DNA of 64,000 nucleotides, taken from positions 8,282,001-8,346,000 of the forward strand of contig NC_063157.1 of assembly GCF_020921035.1 (NCBI RefSeq), in the 5' to 3' direction. The position numbers and the translations under genes were made by a program. The DNA comes from Rhodamnia argentea. Its lineage: Eukaryota; Streptophyta; Magnoliopsida; Myrtales; Myrtaceae. Positions 1 through 10,259 of this stretch are shown here, one piece after another (the first letter of the stretch is position 1; every line of letters begins with the position of its first letter). The notes below the pieces were generated by a model. It searched no databases. It saw only the letters and a program-made list of their open reading frames with translations, and was not told the DNA's origin.

Positions 1-548
1 AATTGCCTACTCAAGTTAAAAGATCAATTGATAATGTGCAAAACTATTCTTAGTTTATCTTGCGCTCTCTCTCTCTCTTGTTCGGTTCGATGAGTAATAA
101 CAGGGACGATCTTCTCTGGCATGTGCTCATGAACAAGCACATAATACACTGCACAAACTGCTGGCTATGAAAATTCCAAATAATTCCTCAAGCGAAGTCG
201 GAGACAAGCGAACAATGTCGAGAGTAAAGTCAAGATTCACTACCGCGATCCAACGGACCAGGCAAAACAGGGCTAAGAATTGCAAGATCGAAGTTAGGTT
301 TTTTTTTTTTTTTAACGTAAATGTGTTGCTAGCTCAGATTGCATCAATGCCTTAGAGACAAACTAAGGTATCAAAATATAATCAATCAAGAATATGCAAT
401 ATAAAAGGAAATATATGCATAATCCGAAAGATATACTGAATCAACCAAATTATTCTATTATGACTCTCGAAACACAAAAGGGAGAGACGAAACACTCGAG
501 ACTCAACTCTGCATGCACACGGCAATCTGAAGTTACCATCGCTGTCTC
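1..548. other. 3' flank of the first sHSP gene
   Basis: AT-rich DNA downstream of the minus-strand sHSP gene that ends at 549. It holds a short CT run near 64-79 and a poly-T run near 299-313. I see no coding region. The 3' UTR of the heat-shock gene should lie here. Confidence 0.5.
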
Positions 549-1004
549 TCAACCAGAGATGTCAATGGCCTTGACCCCAGTCTTCTTCTCCTCCACCTTC
601 GGGACAAGGATGGTGAGCACTCCGTTCTCCATGGAAGCCTTGACCTGATCCACCTTCGCCTTCTCGGGCAACCTGAACCTCCTCATGAACTTCCCGCTGC
701 TTCGCTCCCACAGATGCCGCTTATCGTTCTTGTCCTCCTCCTCCGCCTTGCTCTCTCCACTAATCTGGAGCACCCGATCGTCCTCGATCTCGACTTTCAC
801 TCCCTCTTTCTCAAACCCGGGAAGATCGGCCTTGAACACGTGGGCTTCTGGGGTTTCCCTCCAGTCGATCCTGGTGTAAAAGTAATTTTTCTGGAAAATT
901 TGAGGGACACCAGAGGCGAAGAGCGATCCGGAAGTGTTGCACCAGAGGTCGGGAGAGAAGGGGTCGTAGGCGCTGCTTCGGCCACCGCTTGGAGCGTCCG
1001 ACAT
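549..1004 (-). CDS. class I small heat-shock protein, divergent copy (sHSP1)
   Basis: Intronless frame of 151 residues. Members of this family are ATP-independent cytosolic holdase chaperones that form oligomers, usually 12-mers, and bind unfolding proteins under heat. The alpha-crystallin domain covers roughly residues 45-137, with the class I run [20 protein letters not shown] and the C-terminal I-x-I motif (IDI) that docks onto a neighbouring subunit. It differs clearly from the three copies to the right. It is 11 residues shorter, lacks the N-terminal SLIPSWFGG block, and has an unusual [12 protein letters not shown] stretch where the others read [12 protein letters not shown]. The N-terminal arm sets substrate choice and oligomer packing in this family, so the protein may behave differently; that is inference. 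The start at 1004 is the first ATG in frame, with a TATA element about 90 bases upstream. It could be an older outgroup member of the array. Confidence 0.9.
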   Translation of the reverse strand: MSDAPSGGRSSAYDPFSPDLWCNTSGSLFASGVPQIFQKNYFYTRIDWRETPEAHVFKADLPGFEKEGVKVEIEDDRVLQISGESKAEEEDKNDKRHLWERSSGKFMRRFRLPEKAKVDQVKASMENGVLTILVPKVEEKKTGVKAIDISG

Positions 1005-1094
1005 CGTCTTTGAATATGTCGGTGGATGATGCGGTGGAGAGAACGGAGAAATTTCCTGTATATTTCGATGTATAATAATAAACGGTACATGAGC

Positions 1095-1261
1095 CTATTT
1101 ATAAGATTTATTGGATACCTATTCAAGGTAATAAGATAAATATAATATGAAATATAATCTAATTAAGGATATACACCGTCAAATGAGACATATGTATAAT
1201 TGAATTAAATAGATATCCTAATATCGTTAATATCTCATACCTTCTAGAAGGAGTTTTAGAA
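1095..1261 (-). promoter_or_regulatory. sHSP1 promoter: TATA box and candidate heat-shock element
   Basis: Read on the minus strand, TATAAATAG lies at 1103-1095, about 91 bases before the ATG. Further upstream, TTCtaGAA at 1242-1249 is a perfect inverted pair of heat-shock-factor half sites, with another GAA at 1259-1261. This differs from the GAAcgTTC element shared by the other three sHSP promoters in the window. Confidence 0.5.
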
Positions 1262-1320
1262 GGAGTTTTAAGCCTAAAGGAACGGTTTTGGTATGGGCTT
1301 CTAGCTCGTTGTTGGGAGCC

Positions 1321-1870
1321 TGCAGCATTCCTATACCTTCACTCGAGGAGGTCGCCAAGAGAAAACCCAAGTTCGAACTCGTCAATATATCCAGTTCGAC
1401 CCACCTTCACTCAAAAGCCTAAGCTAATAAGTTATGGATCAACTTGGATATATCAATTAATTCTCCAATGTGGGACTTCTCTAAGACAACTCTCGTGTGA
1501 GATCCATTGCTAGGTCTACTCCCCCTAAATTCAATTATCCTTCCGCACTAATATATCTCAACTTGAATCTCCATTAACACCCACCGAGCCTGCGTTGCTA
1601 CACCACAAGGCTAAGCGGCCCGAAAGCCTTAGCCACGTTGATTATCAGATTGATACAATTTATTGTTAGCTTATAGCAGAAGTTCGATACTTTCACTCGG
1701 GGAGATTGCCAAGAAAGAGCTCAAGTCCGAATACGTCAATATATCCAGTTGAACTCACATGCACTCAAAATTTTAAACTAATGAGTTGTGAGCCAACTTG
1801 AGTATATTAACTATTTCACACCACATTAATTCTCTAATGTAGGATTTTTATAACACAACTCACATGTACA
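1321..1870. repeat. two diverged direct copies of a ~190-bp repeat
   Basis: About 1336-1510 and about 1687-1870 are recognisably the same sequence. Both contain a version of CTTTCACTCGRGGAGRTYGCC, then GTCAATATATCCAGTT, then AATTCTCYAATGTRGGAY. The spacer between them carries no gene. The second copy is more decayed. I do not recognise the family. The layout of two direct copies about 350 bp apart could be the relic of a small LTR-type element or a simple duplication. Confidence 0.5.
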
Positions 1871-2335
1871 TCCTAACACTTCTCAAAGTTGCGTAACATA
1901 TTCAACTACTTCTCCTTTTTCTTTCCTTCCTCGTATTTGTCTTTCGATTGTGTTCCTTTTTGCCATTTCGTATCATGTTCGATGATCATTATGGTAATGG
2001 AGAATAATTGATTTAATTGAGCGACATCTCATTGATATATCATCATGTGATATAGGTTTCATGATGAAGAATGCTTTCCTTCGATTTCGATAATCCTTGA
2101 CCGACGAACTCATGCGCTGTAAACTCATTGTTGACCCAATTTCTAATCGCTCGAGTGTTTGCAAGAAAAATAACATAAAAGACGTTCCTCTGATAATGAT
2201 AAAAGCGGAAAGGCGACGAGGATTCAATCCTTGATTTTCGTCGCTCCCGATGGCCCTCCCGTTCAAAAAATCAGTCTTAGGTCCGCCTGAATTGCCTATC
2301 AAGTTACAATGGAACATGCGTATTCATCAATAGGA

Positions 2336-2580
2336 GAATTACTAAAAAAAATGTTAAACCTATTGCAATTGCGTCAATTCAATGCTAATCTTTTTTTATC
2401 AATTTAATCCTAAACTTTTTACGTTTATGTCTATTCTGTTTATCCAACCAATTTTGACCACTAGTGCTGATGTGGTTTTGCGAACGTTGATATGAACTTT
2501 TTGAATTGGTAAAAAAAATAGATATATAACTGAATTGACATAATTATAATAAATTTAATAATTTTTTAATAATTTTTCCT
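2336..2580. repeat. MITE with ~50-bp imperfect terminal inverted repeats
   Basis: The left end (GAATTACTAAAAAAAATGTT, then a tract with GTCAATTCAATG) is mirrored by the right end, whose reverse complement has TTATTAAAAAATTATTAAAT followed by GTCAATTCAGTT. It is about 245 bp long with no coding capacity, so it fits a non-autonomous DNA transposon. The target duplication could not be fixed. Confidence 0.55.
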
Positions 2581-2821
2581 CCATTACCTTTACGCTATGT
2601 AATAATTGCATGCATGCTGTTCATGTGAGCCTCAATTCATACATCCGGACGTGCGACCACGTTAAAACGTAGATTGTCCGGAATTGCTTTCTTACATAAG
2701 AAAATGTGGAGAAGAGAAAGTTATTGCTGAAAAGAAAACAAATGTCTTTGCTGCTACCCTTTTGCAATAAAGTGTCTTAAGTCCAGCATCTTAGGTTTAT
2801 CATTGTTCCTTGACCAAAGAT

Positions 2822-3280
2822 GGGATAATAATACAAATAATTTCTGAACTTTAATTCAATATGTAATATTGTCCTATGACTTTTAATTTATGCAATGTAG
2901 TCCTTGAACTTTGATCCAATTTACAATACCGTCCATGACTTTTAATTTATGTAATGTAATCCCTAAACTATTTATAAATGTTTAATGTAGTTCTTCTGTT
3001 TGTGTCATCTTCACATATTCTGTGGACTAAATTGAAAATTTATCAATAGTTCGGAGACTACGTTAAATAAATTAAAGTTTTTTTGGTAAAAAAAATTAAA
3101 AGTTCAATAAGGGCATTTCATATTGAGCTGAAGTTCAATGACCACATTGGACAAACCAAAATTTCAACGATAATATTACACATTGGACCAAAATTCAACA
3201 ACCATATTGGACAAATCGAAATTTCAAGGACGATATTGCATATTGAACCAAAGCTCATGGACGATCTATGTTATTTACCC
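2822..3280. repeat. foldback MITE, ~460 bp, long inverted arms
   Basis: The left arm repeats phrases such as CTGAACTTTAATTCAATATG and TTGATCCAATTTACAATACC. The right arm carries the reverse complements (GCATATTGAACCAAAGCTCA and relatives). Each arm is itself made of about three degenerate repeats of some 60 bp. The ends are GGGATAATAA and the complement of GGGTAAATAA. No protein is encoded. Confidence 0.6.
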
Positions 3281-3469
3281 GCCGGAGAACCAAGAAATGG
3301 TAGAGGAAATTTAGGACTCCCCGAAATTTTAAATGTTTTGAACAGTTATTTGAAACACGCGACCTTCCCATACCAATGCTAAAGAGGAGGTTACTTCTAC
3401 CTTTCAAAAGAAACTGAAAAGGCTCATGGGACATCACGTGATTTACGGCACAAATAATAACCATTCTAT

Positions 3470-3910
3470 TTTTATTTTTTGATTATTTTTTATTCTAGAA
3501 AATAGGTTTGGAACATAAATTTATTTGATAAATAATTTCATTTTTTTTTATTTTCTACACAAATTTTTAGCCCAGAAATTGATTTGGAAGAGAAATAAGA
3601 AGTAGAATTTTTCTACTTTTCTCGTTTTGGAACAAAAATATAAACAGAAATAAGAATTCTTCTCATCGCTCATATCCTCTCTCTCACTCGTCATCTCCCT
3701 CTATCTTGTGTCCCTATTGTCGGTCGTTGTCCAAGGCCCAACGATCGTCGGCCGTAGAAATTTTGTGCTATTATCAAACGAATTTCTGTTTCGATAACAG
3801 AAATTTTGTGTCCTTATCAAACGTGTTTCTTTGCTTACAAACCTGTCCATAAAATAGTTATAAAAAAATCTATTTCTGACCAGAAATAGTTATCGAAAAC
3901 AGAATTGTTA
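3470..3910. repeat. degenerate inverted-repeat element
   Basis: AT-rich arms with CAGAAATTGATTTGG and AGAAATAAGAAGTAGAA on the left, and GAAATTTTGTG, AACGTGTTTCTTTGC and CAGAAATAGTTATCG on the right, fold back on each other around a more GC-rich core near 3700-3760. It resembles a short non-autonomous DNA transposon. The boundaries are approximate. Confidence 0.35.
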
Positions 3911-4299
3911 TAAATCACGTCCGAGTGGTCACCCATTTTGACAGAAAGTCGATTATCTTGGACAGATTCGAACAAGTTCACGAAGTCAAGGGAGACAAAG
4001 TAAAAGAAGCAGGCCCTTATATAAGGCTGCAAAGTATTCCAAACAAGCATAATGCTTGAGACTATACAACCAAAGTAAAGCTCATATAGTCTGCCATTTT
4101 GCCAGGTACATGGCTTTACAACTGAAAGAAGCGTGGCTACTCGATCTCAGCATAACATCTCGAAGGCATTCAGAGGAGACAAGGCCGTCTGAGATGGTTA
4201 GGTAATGTTGCGCGATGGCCTTCGGATGCGCATGAAGACGGGACATATTAGTGAATAGGAGCAGGGCAAATCCCAGAAACACTTGGAAGGGAACGAAAA

Positions 4300-4452
4300 G
4301 GAAAAATATTGCCTACCCCAAGTTAGCGGGATCAGCGGGGTAACGACCGGAGCTCATAGAAAATCTAACAAAAGATCAAGCGCAGTGGCGTGATAGAATA
4401 CCTATGGCCGACCCTACGACAAGGCTTGGTTGTTTTAGTTGTTGTTGTTGTA
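4300..4452 (+). repeat. LINE/SINE-like 3' tail
   Basis: A fragment ending in AAGGCTTGGTTGTTTTAGTT followed by GTTGTTGTTGTAG. Plant RTE-clade LINEs and the SINEs that borrow their tails typically end in AAGGCTTGGTTGTTG-type repeats. The 5' part is short and non-coding, so this is either a 5'-truncated LINE copy or a SINE. Assignment rests on the tail only. Confidence 0.35.
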
Positions 4453-4559
4453 GGGATAATATCCCGAGGAGGAACATTTCATTCTTAAGTCGATCACAGT
4501 GGGACCGCTCGTGTCATTCGACAACAGGAAGAAGCAGGAGCACAAATATTGGTCATTAT

Positions 4560-5491
4560 GAAGCTTTCGGATAAGGATTTTGATTTGATATCTCTCTCTT
4601 CAGGCCTTTAGATGCTAGTCCCCTTTAAACTTGGTAATAAAAAAACATTGGCATTTCTCATATTTGCCGAGAAGAATATGAGAAACCCCCAGATCAGTTC
4701 GACATTCGCAGCAGCTGAGTCATGGGGCTTTATATTTCTTTGATGCGCTTGATTTGTCTCGAGAAATAGCTAGGTGTCTGAAATGATACAGACTCCGAAG
4801 TTCTTGTGCTTCGGAGTCCTGCTTTCTCTAGCTTTCGTTGAGTTAGACAAAGCTCTATCAGCTTACGTAAGGTCGTGAGTGTCGGATACAATCCATATGT
4901 GCATGTGATTCTGCTCCGAGACTATTGTTCTGTGAAGTCCATATGGTGTTTCTCTTCTGTTTTTTTCAAAGAAGGTTACAAGCACTCATGTTGAAAACAA
5001 GTTCAAATCACTTCACTTCACGTAAAGCTTCTGGTGATGTCGGTAGTAGTAAACTTCATTGCCATCAAATAGGAGGAGTCGCCTCAGCAGCAAAATGATT
5101 TGAATCTGCAAAGAGATGAGACCCGGTTTCGGGATGGAATCAAATTAAATTAGAAGTCCTGCCGGAGGAGGAATATTCTCTGCTGGCTTTAACATGAGAT
5201 TGAGCAAAGCCAGACATGAAAAGGAAACAATATCTCAGGTGTCCTCATGTAGGTGTTTCTTCCACATGTCTCATAGTATGACAGGCTCATCCCTTCCGTC
5301 CTGTCACCCTTCAATGATGTAATCGATTTGTATGCCGCCTTTTTACGTTACTCTCCAGGCAAGAAAATCAAATTAATCAGAGAAGTTTCCTTCATCTCCG
5401 CATTTCGCCGGCAACCCAGTGGTGTATATAAGATCATTGATATGCTGAGTTCATCCAGGACCGAGGCTCGGGTTGTAGTCGCGTGAGAGAA
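4560..5491 (+). other. duplicated upstream block of UGT copy 1
   Basis: This stretch is related to 10260-11040 and 14840-15930, which also precede UGT copies. Shared landmarks are the secreted-protein exon relic (4783 here), a phrase around CTGCTCCGAGAC near 4911-4922, and TTTGATGTAATCGRT-like text about 170 bases before the UGT. A TATATAAG box at 5425-5432 lies about 60 bases before the UGT start codon and may have been its promoter. Confidence 0.5.
4783..4878 (+). pseudogene. relic signal-peptide exon, copy 1
   Basis: A 31-codon frame starting MIQTPKFLCFGVLLSLAFVE. It has a basic residue and then a long hydrophobic stretch, as in an ER signal peptide. Near its end a GTAAGG (4867-4872) matches a 5' splice site and lies in the same place as GTGAGG and GTAAGG in the two sister copies. 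The reading frame shifts against copy 3 after about residue 20. I see no downstream exon, so this is probably the first exon of a secreted-protein gene left behind in the tandem unit. The protein family is unknown. Confidence 0.45.
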
Positions 5492-6960
5492 ATGGAGGAA
5501 CGACGGCAGAGACGCAATCGTAGATTGGTTCTAGTCCCGTCCCTTTCAAGGACACATAACCCCGATGCTCAATTTGGGGTCCCGCCTGCATTCCAAGGGC
5601 TTCTCCATTGTAATAGCTCACACTCAATTCAATCATTCCAATCCATCTGGTTTCCCCTGTTTCACCTTTGCGTCTGTACCCGACTGCTTGCCGAAGGCTG
5701 TCCTCACCTCTGGGGATCCCGCAGCTGTTGTAGTGAGTCTCAACACCAGCTGTGGAGGACCTCTCTGTCAAGTATTGTCGGATATGATGGCAGAGGATGG
5801 AGCAACCGAGAGTAAAATCTCTTGCGTGATTTACGACATGCTGATGCACTGTGCAGAAGCCGCAGCTCATTATATGAAGCTTCCTAGCATGGCTCTGCGC
5901 ACTAGTAGACTAGTAGCGTCGGCACTCAGCTGGTTTTCTCCGAATTGCCTTGGCTACAAAAGGAAGGTTATTTTCTCTGGAAAAGGTATCTTTCAATCCT
6001 GTTATACTAACAGACGCAACAGACTCTCGGATATCAGCATGCGCAATGAACTTCTAGTTACCTCAGTGCTGTATTCTTGACTCTGCAGATCGCTCGTTGA
6101 AAGATCCCGTTCCAGGCGCTTATCCCTTGAGCTGCAAGGACTTGCCTCTTTTTCCTGGCGATATAGAACTAATGATGCAGTTATCAGGTAGGGCGAACAG
6201 TCTCAAGACATCTTCAGCCGTTCTTTGGAACACAGTGGACTGCCTTGAGAAACAGTTATCGGACAAACTCCAGAAACAATACCAAGTGCCGCTTTCCTCA
6301 CTAGGCCCGTTGCACAAAGTTGCTCCGGCTTCACCAACCCGCATGTTGGAGGAAGAAACCGATTGCCTGTTGTGGCTTGATAAGCAAGCTGACAATTCAG
6401 TCATATACGTGAGCTTAGGAAGCTTGGCTTTGATGGAGGCGGGAGAGTTTGCACAGATGGCTTGGGGGCTGGCGAACAGCGGCCAGCCGTTCTCGTGGGT
6501 GGTCCAACCTGGCTCCGTTGGAGGCTCGGAATGGGTCGAGCTGTTGCCAGAAGGGTTCCAAGAAGCCACCCGAGAAACAGGCTGCGTCGTGAGATGGGCG
6601 CCGCAGAAGGATGCTCTAGCACACCATGCCGCGGGAGGCTTTTGGACCCATGGCGGATGGAATTCGACTTTGGTAAGCGTTTCCGAAGGAGTCCCGATGA
6701 TATGCCGGCCATGCTTCGGGAACCAGAACGTGAACGCGAGGTACCTGTGCTATGTTCGGAGGGTGGGATTTGAGCTGGAGGGCGATCTAGACCAGACAGA
6801 GGTAGAGCAAGCAGTGAGGAGGCTGATGATGGATGAGGAAGGGGAAGAGATGAGGCGGAGAGCCGCGGCATTTAAAGACCAGATCGAGTTAAGCATCAGG
6901 GAAGGCGGTTCTTCGCACACCGCAATGGAGGAACTAGTGAATTTGATCATTTCTCTCTGA
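5492..6960 (+). pseudogene. UGT76-like glycosyltransferase, copy 1, nearly whole but frameshifted
   Basis: Family 1 UDP-sugar glycosyltransferases of the UGT76 group attach glucose to small molecules in the cytosol. Exon 1 runs 5492-5985 and exon 2 runs 6089-6960. The GT-AG intron joins them in frame across a split Asp codon. The first 16 codons (MEERRQRRNRRLVLVP) are in one frame. An extra T at 5540, or two lost bases, puts the rest, starting PFQGHITPMLNLGSRLHSKG with the catalytic His, in another. After that both exons are open to the stop. The 44-residue PSPG sugar-donor box (6595-6726) is present and ends in the expected Gln, but HCGW reads HGGW through one T-to-G change. Downstream text (GVPMICRPCFGNQ) is typical of UGT76. 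It is probably dead because of the frameshift. A sequencing error cannot be excluded, but the same shift occurs in copy 2. The stop lies only 292 bases from the stop of the facing sHSP gene. Confidence 0.8.
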
Positions 6961-7252
6961 TCTGATGATGGATCATCAAACTTGAGAAATTTTATCTTGT
7001 TATCTGACAAATTCGATAGAAAGCAGCAGAAGAAACCCTGCACTCATCAGTTCTTTCAACCTCGAATCTCATTACCAGTAAAGAGTCATAGTAGGACAAT
7101 ACAGGGCCATATCAGACACTAGAGGAGGACCAAGTCTCCCGACAACTCAAGACGAAACAAAACCCACACCAGAACACAGCATAAACACAGACACTCAGCT
7201 CTATGTATACACACACACAATTCGCAACGGGGACCATAGATTCGCCCAACTC

Positions 7253-7741
7253 TCAACCGGAGATCTCGATGGCCTTGACCTCAGGCTTCTTCTCCTCCAC
7301 CTTGGGCACCGTGACGGTCAGCACCCCGTTCTCCATCGACGCCTTCACCTGATCCATCCTTGCGCTCTCGGGCAACCTGAACCTCCTCATGAAACTCCCG
7401 CTGCTCCTCTCCACCCGGTGCCACGTGTCGTTCTTGTCCTCCTTCTCCACGTTCCTCTTGCCGCTTATCTGGAGCACCCGGTCGTCCTCGATCTCCACCT
7501 TGACCTCCTCTTTCTTGAGCCCGGGGAGATCCGCCTTGAACACGTGGGCTTCCGGGGTCTCCTTCCAGTCGATCCTCGTGTTCACAAAAGCGGTGTTTTC
7601 CCGGAATGTTTGGGGGAAATTGGAGGCGGAGAGGGACGAGGAAGGGAAAGGGAAGTCCTTGAAGGGGTCCCATAGGTCGGCCGAGAAAGGGTCGAACACG
7701 TTGCTGCGGCGGCCGCCGAACCAGCTTGGGATGAGCGACAT
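7253..7741 (-). CDS. class I small heat-shock protein (sHSP2)
   Basis: Intronless, 162 residues, cytosolic class I sHSP that holds unfolding proteins during heat stress. The N-terminal arm begins [20 protein letters not shown]. The alpha-crystallin domain covers about residues 55-147 with [20 protein letters not shown], and the C-terminal tail has the I-x-I motif IEI at 158-160. The frame stays open for 24 more codons upstream of this ATG. I chose the start at 7741 because the two sister genes start at exactly the equivalent Met and [10 protein letters not shown] is the usual class I N-terminus. It differs from the sister copies by changes such as GKRNVEKED for GERNVEKED. It faces UGT copy 1 tail-to-tail. 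Confidence 0.95.
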   Translation of the reverse strand: MSLIPSWFGGRRSNVFDPFSADLWDPFKDFPFPSSSLSASNFPQTFRENTAFVNTRIDWKETPEAHVFKADLPGLKKEEVKVEIEDDRVLQISGKRNVEKEDKNDTWHRVERSSGSFMRRFRLPESARMDQVKASMENGVLTVTVPKVEEKKPEVKAIEISG

Positions 7742-7862
7742 GGTTGTGGGATTACCACTGAAAGTGCGAGACTGAGCCGAGAGAGTGTTTAATAGAACGC
7801 TTGAACCAGACAAGAACTGCTATCGTTAGACGACGTGGTTCGGAAGGACGAGGGACTGGGTC

Positions 7863-7938
7863 CTAAATAGTAAAGAGGCGAGAATTCTCGTACCTTCGCG
7901 GTCTTTCGAGGTTCGACGGACCGAACGTTCCAGTCGAA
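7863..7938 (-). promoter_or_regulatory. sHSP2 promoter: TATA-like box and heat-shock element
   Basis: On the minus strand a weak TATA-like CTATTTAGG spans about 7871-7863. GAAcgTTC at 7923-7930 is a perfect pair of heat-shock-factor half sites, flanked by TTC at 7912-7914 and 7905-7907 and GAA at 7936-7938. The same GAAcgTTC sits at the same distance in the sHSP3 and sHSP4 promoters, which supports function. Confidence 0.6.
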
Positions 7939-8440
7939 TGGCGAATCGGGTTGGTCCATCTGGAAACTGCGTAAGACCAACGTCCATGATTCGTTCAAAA
8001 GAAAAAGAAAAATACAAAAGAGAGAGAGAGAGACAGATGGTCCTTACAAGTTACAAGACTTTCGACCCGAAAAAAAAAGGGGGGAAAAAAACGAATTCTA
8101 TTTTTTTGGTTATCGCCCTTAATCTCCTCAGTTATTGGTTAAATAAAACTTTGTCCAGCCGATTAAATCTAACGGATCCCAAATCATTAATACAACTCAA
8201 GTTTATGTTCCACCGATCAAAAGATAACGATTCGAGGAGTTCCGCATTCTAATAAGCATATGTTGGATCGATGAAGTTGCAACAACTGGATTTCTAAGGT
8301 GCGTTTGGTAGAGTCTTGAAAAATTGCAAAATTATTAACCAAATATCTTTGACACAAAATCCATTTGCTCAAAGCAAATACTGTTTGAAGTATCTTTTGA
8401 GCTATTTTTGCAAAGTAGCATTGAAGTTTGATAAAACGGT
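7939..8440. other. conserved 5' flank of the tandem unit
   Basis: No gene. A GA run lies near 8020-8033 and an A/G homopolymer patch near 8069-8090. From about 8090 to 8340 the sequence closely matches 14570-14832 upstream of sHSP3 (shared CGATTCGAGGAGTTCC and TTTGACACAAAATCCATT), which marks this as part of the duplicated unit. Confidence 0.5.
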
Positions 8441-9117
8441 TTAAGTACGTTACAATTATCAAAACTTGTGTATGGCTCTCACTTTAATGTCAAAATTTTC
8501 CAAACGATCACTTAAATATCAATTTTTTTTTAAATGATCACTTGAATACCAACTCTAATTTTACCTAACGTAGCTTGCCGAAAATCCTACGTGGCCTTTT
8601 TTCTATTAATACTTGAACCGATGTGGCTCGTCGAAAGTACATGTGGACTTAAACTTCAAACTTAACTAAAACATTAAAACTAAAAACAAAATAAGATGAA
8701 ATTTTTTATTAAAAAAAAACAAGTGGGTATGTTTAGGCGCCCCCATCGTCGACAAAGGTCGACGAGGATGGGGTTTGGGCGGCAATGGGGACGACGACGG
8801 CGAGGGCCGCATGACCCTCGCCCGAATGAAATCCCACCCCTTTTTTAAATTTTCAGCTTATTTTTATTTTTAAAAATTTTTTATTTTAGAAGTATACGTG
8901 GAAATCCACATGGCCATAATTTATTAAAAAAAAATATGCCACATCAAATAATAAAGTTAAACATAAAAGCCACCTATTTCATCTAGCCAGGCTTTTTGCG
9001 ATTTGGCACTTAAGTAATCGTTTTTCTCCGATTTTGACACTTAAATGATCGTTTTGAAAGCTTTGGTATTAAAGTGAGCATCATACATAAGTTTTTGACA
9101 CTTGTAGTATACTTACC
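8441..9117. repeat. foldback transposon-like element, ~675 bp
   Basis: Long inverted arms. The left arm has CACTTTAATGTCAAAATTTT and AACGATCACTTAAATATCAA. The right arm carries their reverse-complement relatives (GACACTTAAATGATCGTTTT, GGTATTAAAGTGAGCATCAT). The core is GC-rich with repeated GACGAGG and GGCGAGGG motifs near 8740-8830. It is related in design to the element at 56823-57587. It separates unit flank from the next UGT block and is absent at the matching spot in copy 3, so it inserted after the duplication. Confidence 0.55.
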
Positions 9118-10259
9118 TCCTAATAAAATAGGGGAAAAAAAAAGGCATGGCTACTAGGGAATGAAGATATCTCGTCTTGGAAGCAAACCTAGAAAGCAAT
9201 GACAATCTAATCATCGAAGTGGTCAAGCAAGTAACATCTAGGTCGCGCGACCTAATGCGGCCTAGGCGAGGTGACCCTCAAGGTCGCACGACCCCGGCGA
9301 CCTACCCTCAAATCGTCATCCCAAACATATGATTATCAATCCAAACGCATGGAGACCCCTCAGCGAAGCATCAGACAGGCGACCCAGCCCCATGGTGAAC
9401 CCACACAAGCAAACCAAGACCCTCGGGCACCGTCGACGAGGCTTGCATGAAATTCGGTGAAGCGCCCGACCAGCGACCGATACTCACACGAAACTAGACC
9501 TCGGTGACAAAACCCACAATTGTTGACCCAGACATGCGAGCCTAGTGAGCCTCGCGCATCCCTCAGGGGAGCATCAGACGGGCGACTCAGATCTTGATCT
9601 GAACCTCAGAGGGGGAGACGATGAACACTAATTGTGAGGCAAAATTGGAATACGAATACCATCAGTGAGGGCAAAGTTGAAAGAGAAATAAATAAATAAA
9701 AAATCATTACCCTTGAGAGTAGCATTTTGAAAAATGTTGAATTTGAATGTTGGGTGGGACTTGCATTAGGTTAAAAGGACTTTAGAATTGCTAACTTCGT
9801 CTCTAAGGCAATTGAGAATGCTGAACTAAAACATCACAATTTTGTCCCAAAGACCTTTTTGAGGCTCAAAATGCTGAACCAAACACACAAATAACCGGTG
9901 CTATGAGATGTCATTCTCTATTTTATGATAGTTCCGGTGATTTATTTATCTCTCAATTATTTTTTTACTCATAAAAAGAGTTTGATAACGATAGTTATTG
10001 TTATTAAATTTTAACCGAACTTCATTTTTCCCATTGGACTATCCTCAATTCCATATTCATGGATCATTTTGATTGATTATCATTACCTCTTCCCATGCCA
10101 TCAACGTGAAGAAGATGTTCTATGTGACGGTCATGTAATTATCGGTTAACATAACGTGGAGATAACGCACGGTGGAACAAGTCAATCAAAAATGAAAGCA
10201 GAATACATCGACATCAAATAAGATGGAATTCATAATACGCGGGTAAAGGTAATAGGAAT
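9118..10259. other. gene-free insert between tandem units
   Basis: No coding region supported. About 9240-9620 is conspicuously GC-rich. It contains a duplicated phrase (GCATCAGACAGGCGACCCAG near 9368 and GCATCAGACGGGCGACTCAG near 9564) and a local palindrome around GGTCGCGCGACC. About 9716-9890 has matching ends around AGCATTTTGA and TCAAAATGCT and may be another MITE. From 9900 to 10259 I see nothing. Confidence 0.4.

Larger units (their letters stand above)
1871..4299. other. gene-free stretch made largely of small repeats
   Basis: No coding region is supported between the 1321-1870 repeat and the LINE/SINE-like tail at 4300. Three inverted-repeat elements inside are listed separately (2336-2580, 2822-3280, 3470-3910). 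In the remainder (1871-2335, 2581-2821, 3281-3469, 3911-4299) I see nothing identifiable. Confidence 0.5.

Noticed and set aside
7742-7813. N-terminal extension of sHSP2 by 24 codons
   Set aside because: The frame is open, but sister genes start at [10 protein letters not shown] or [10 protein letters not shown] and the extension falls in the region used as 5' leader in all copies.
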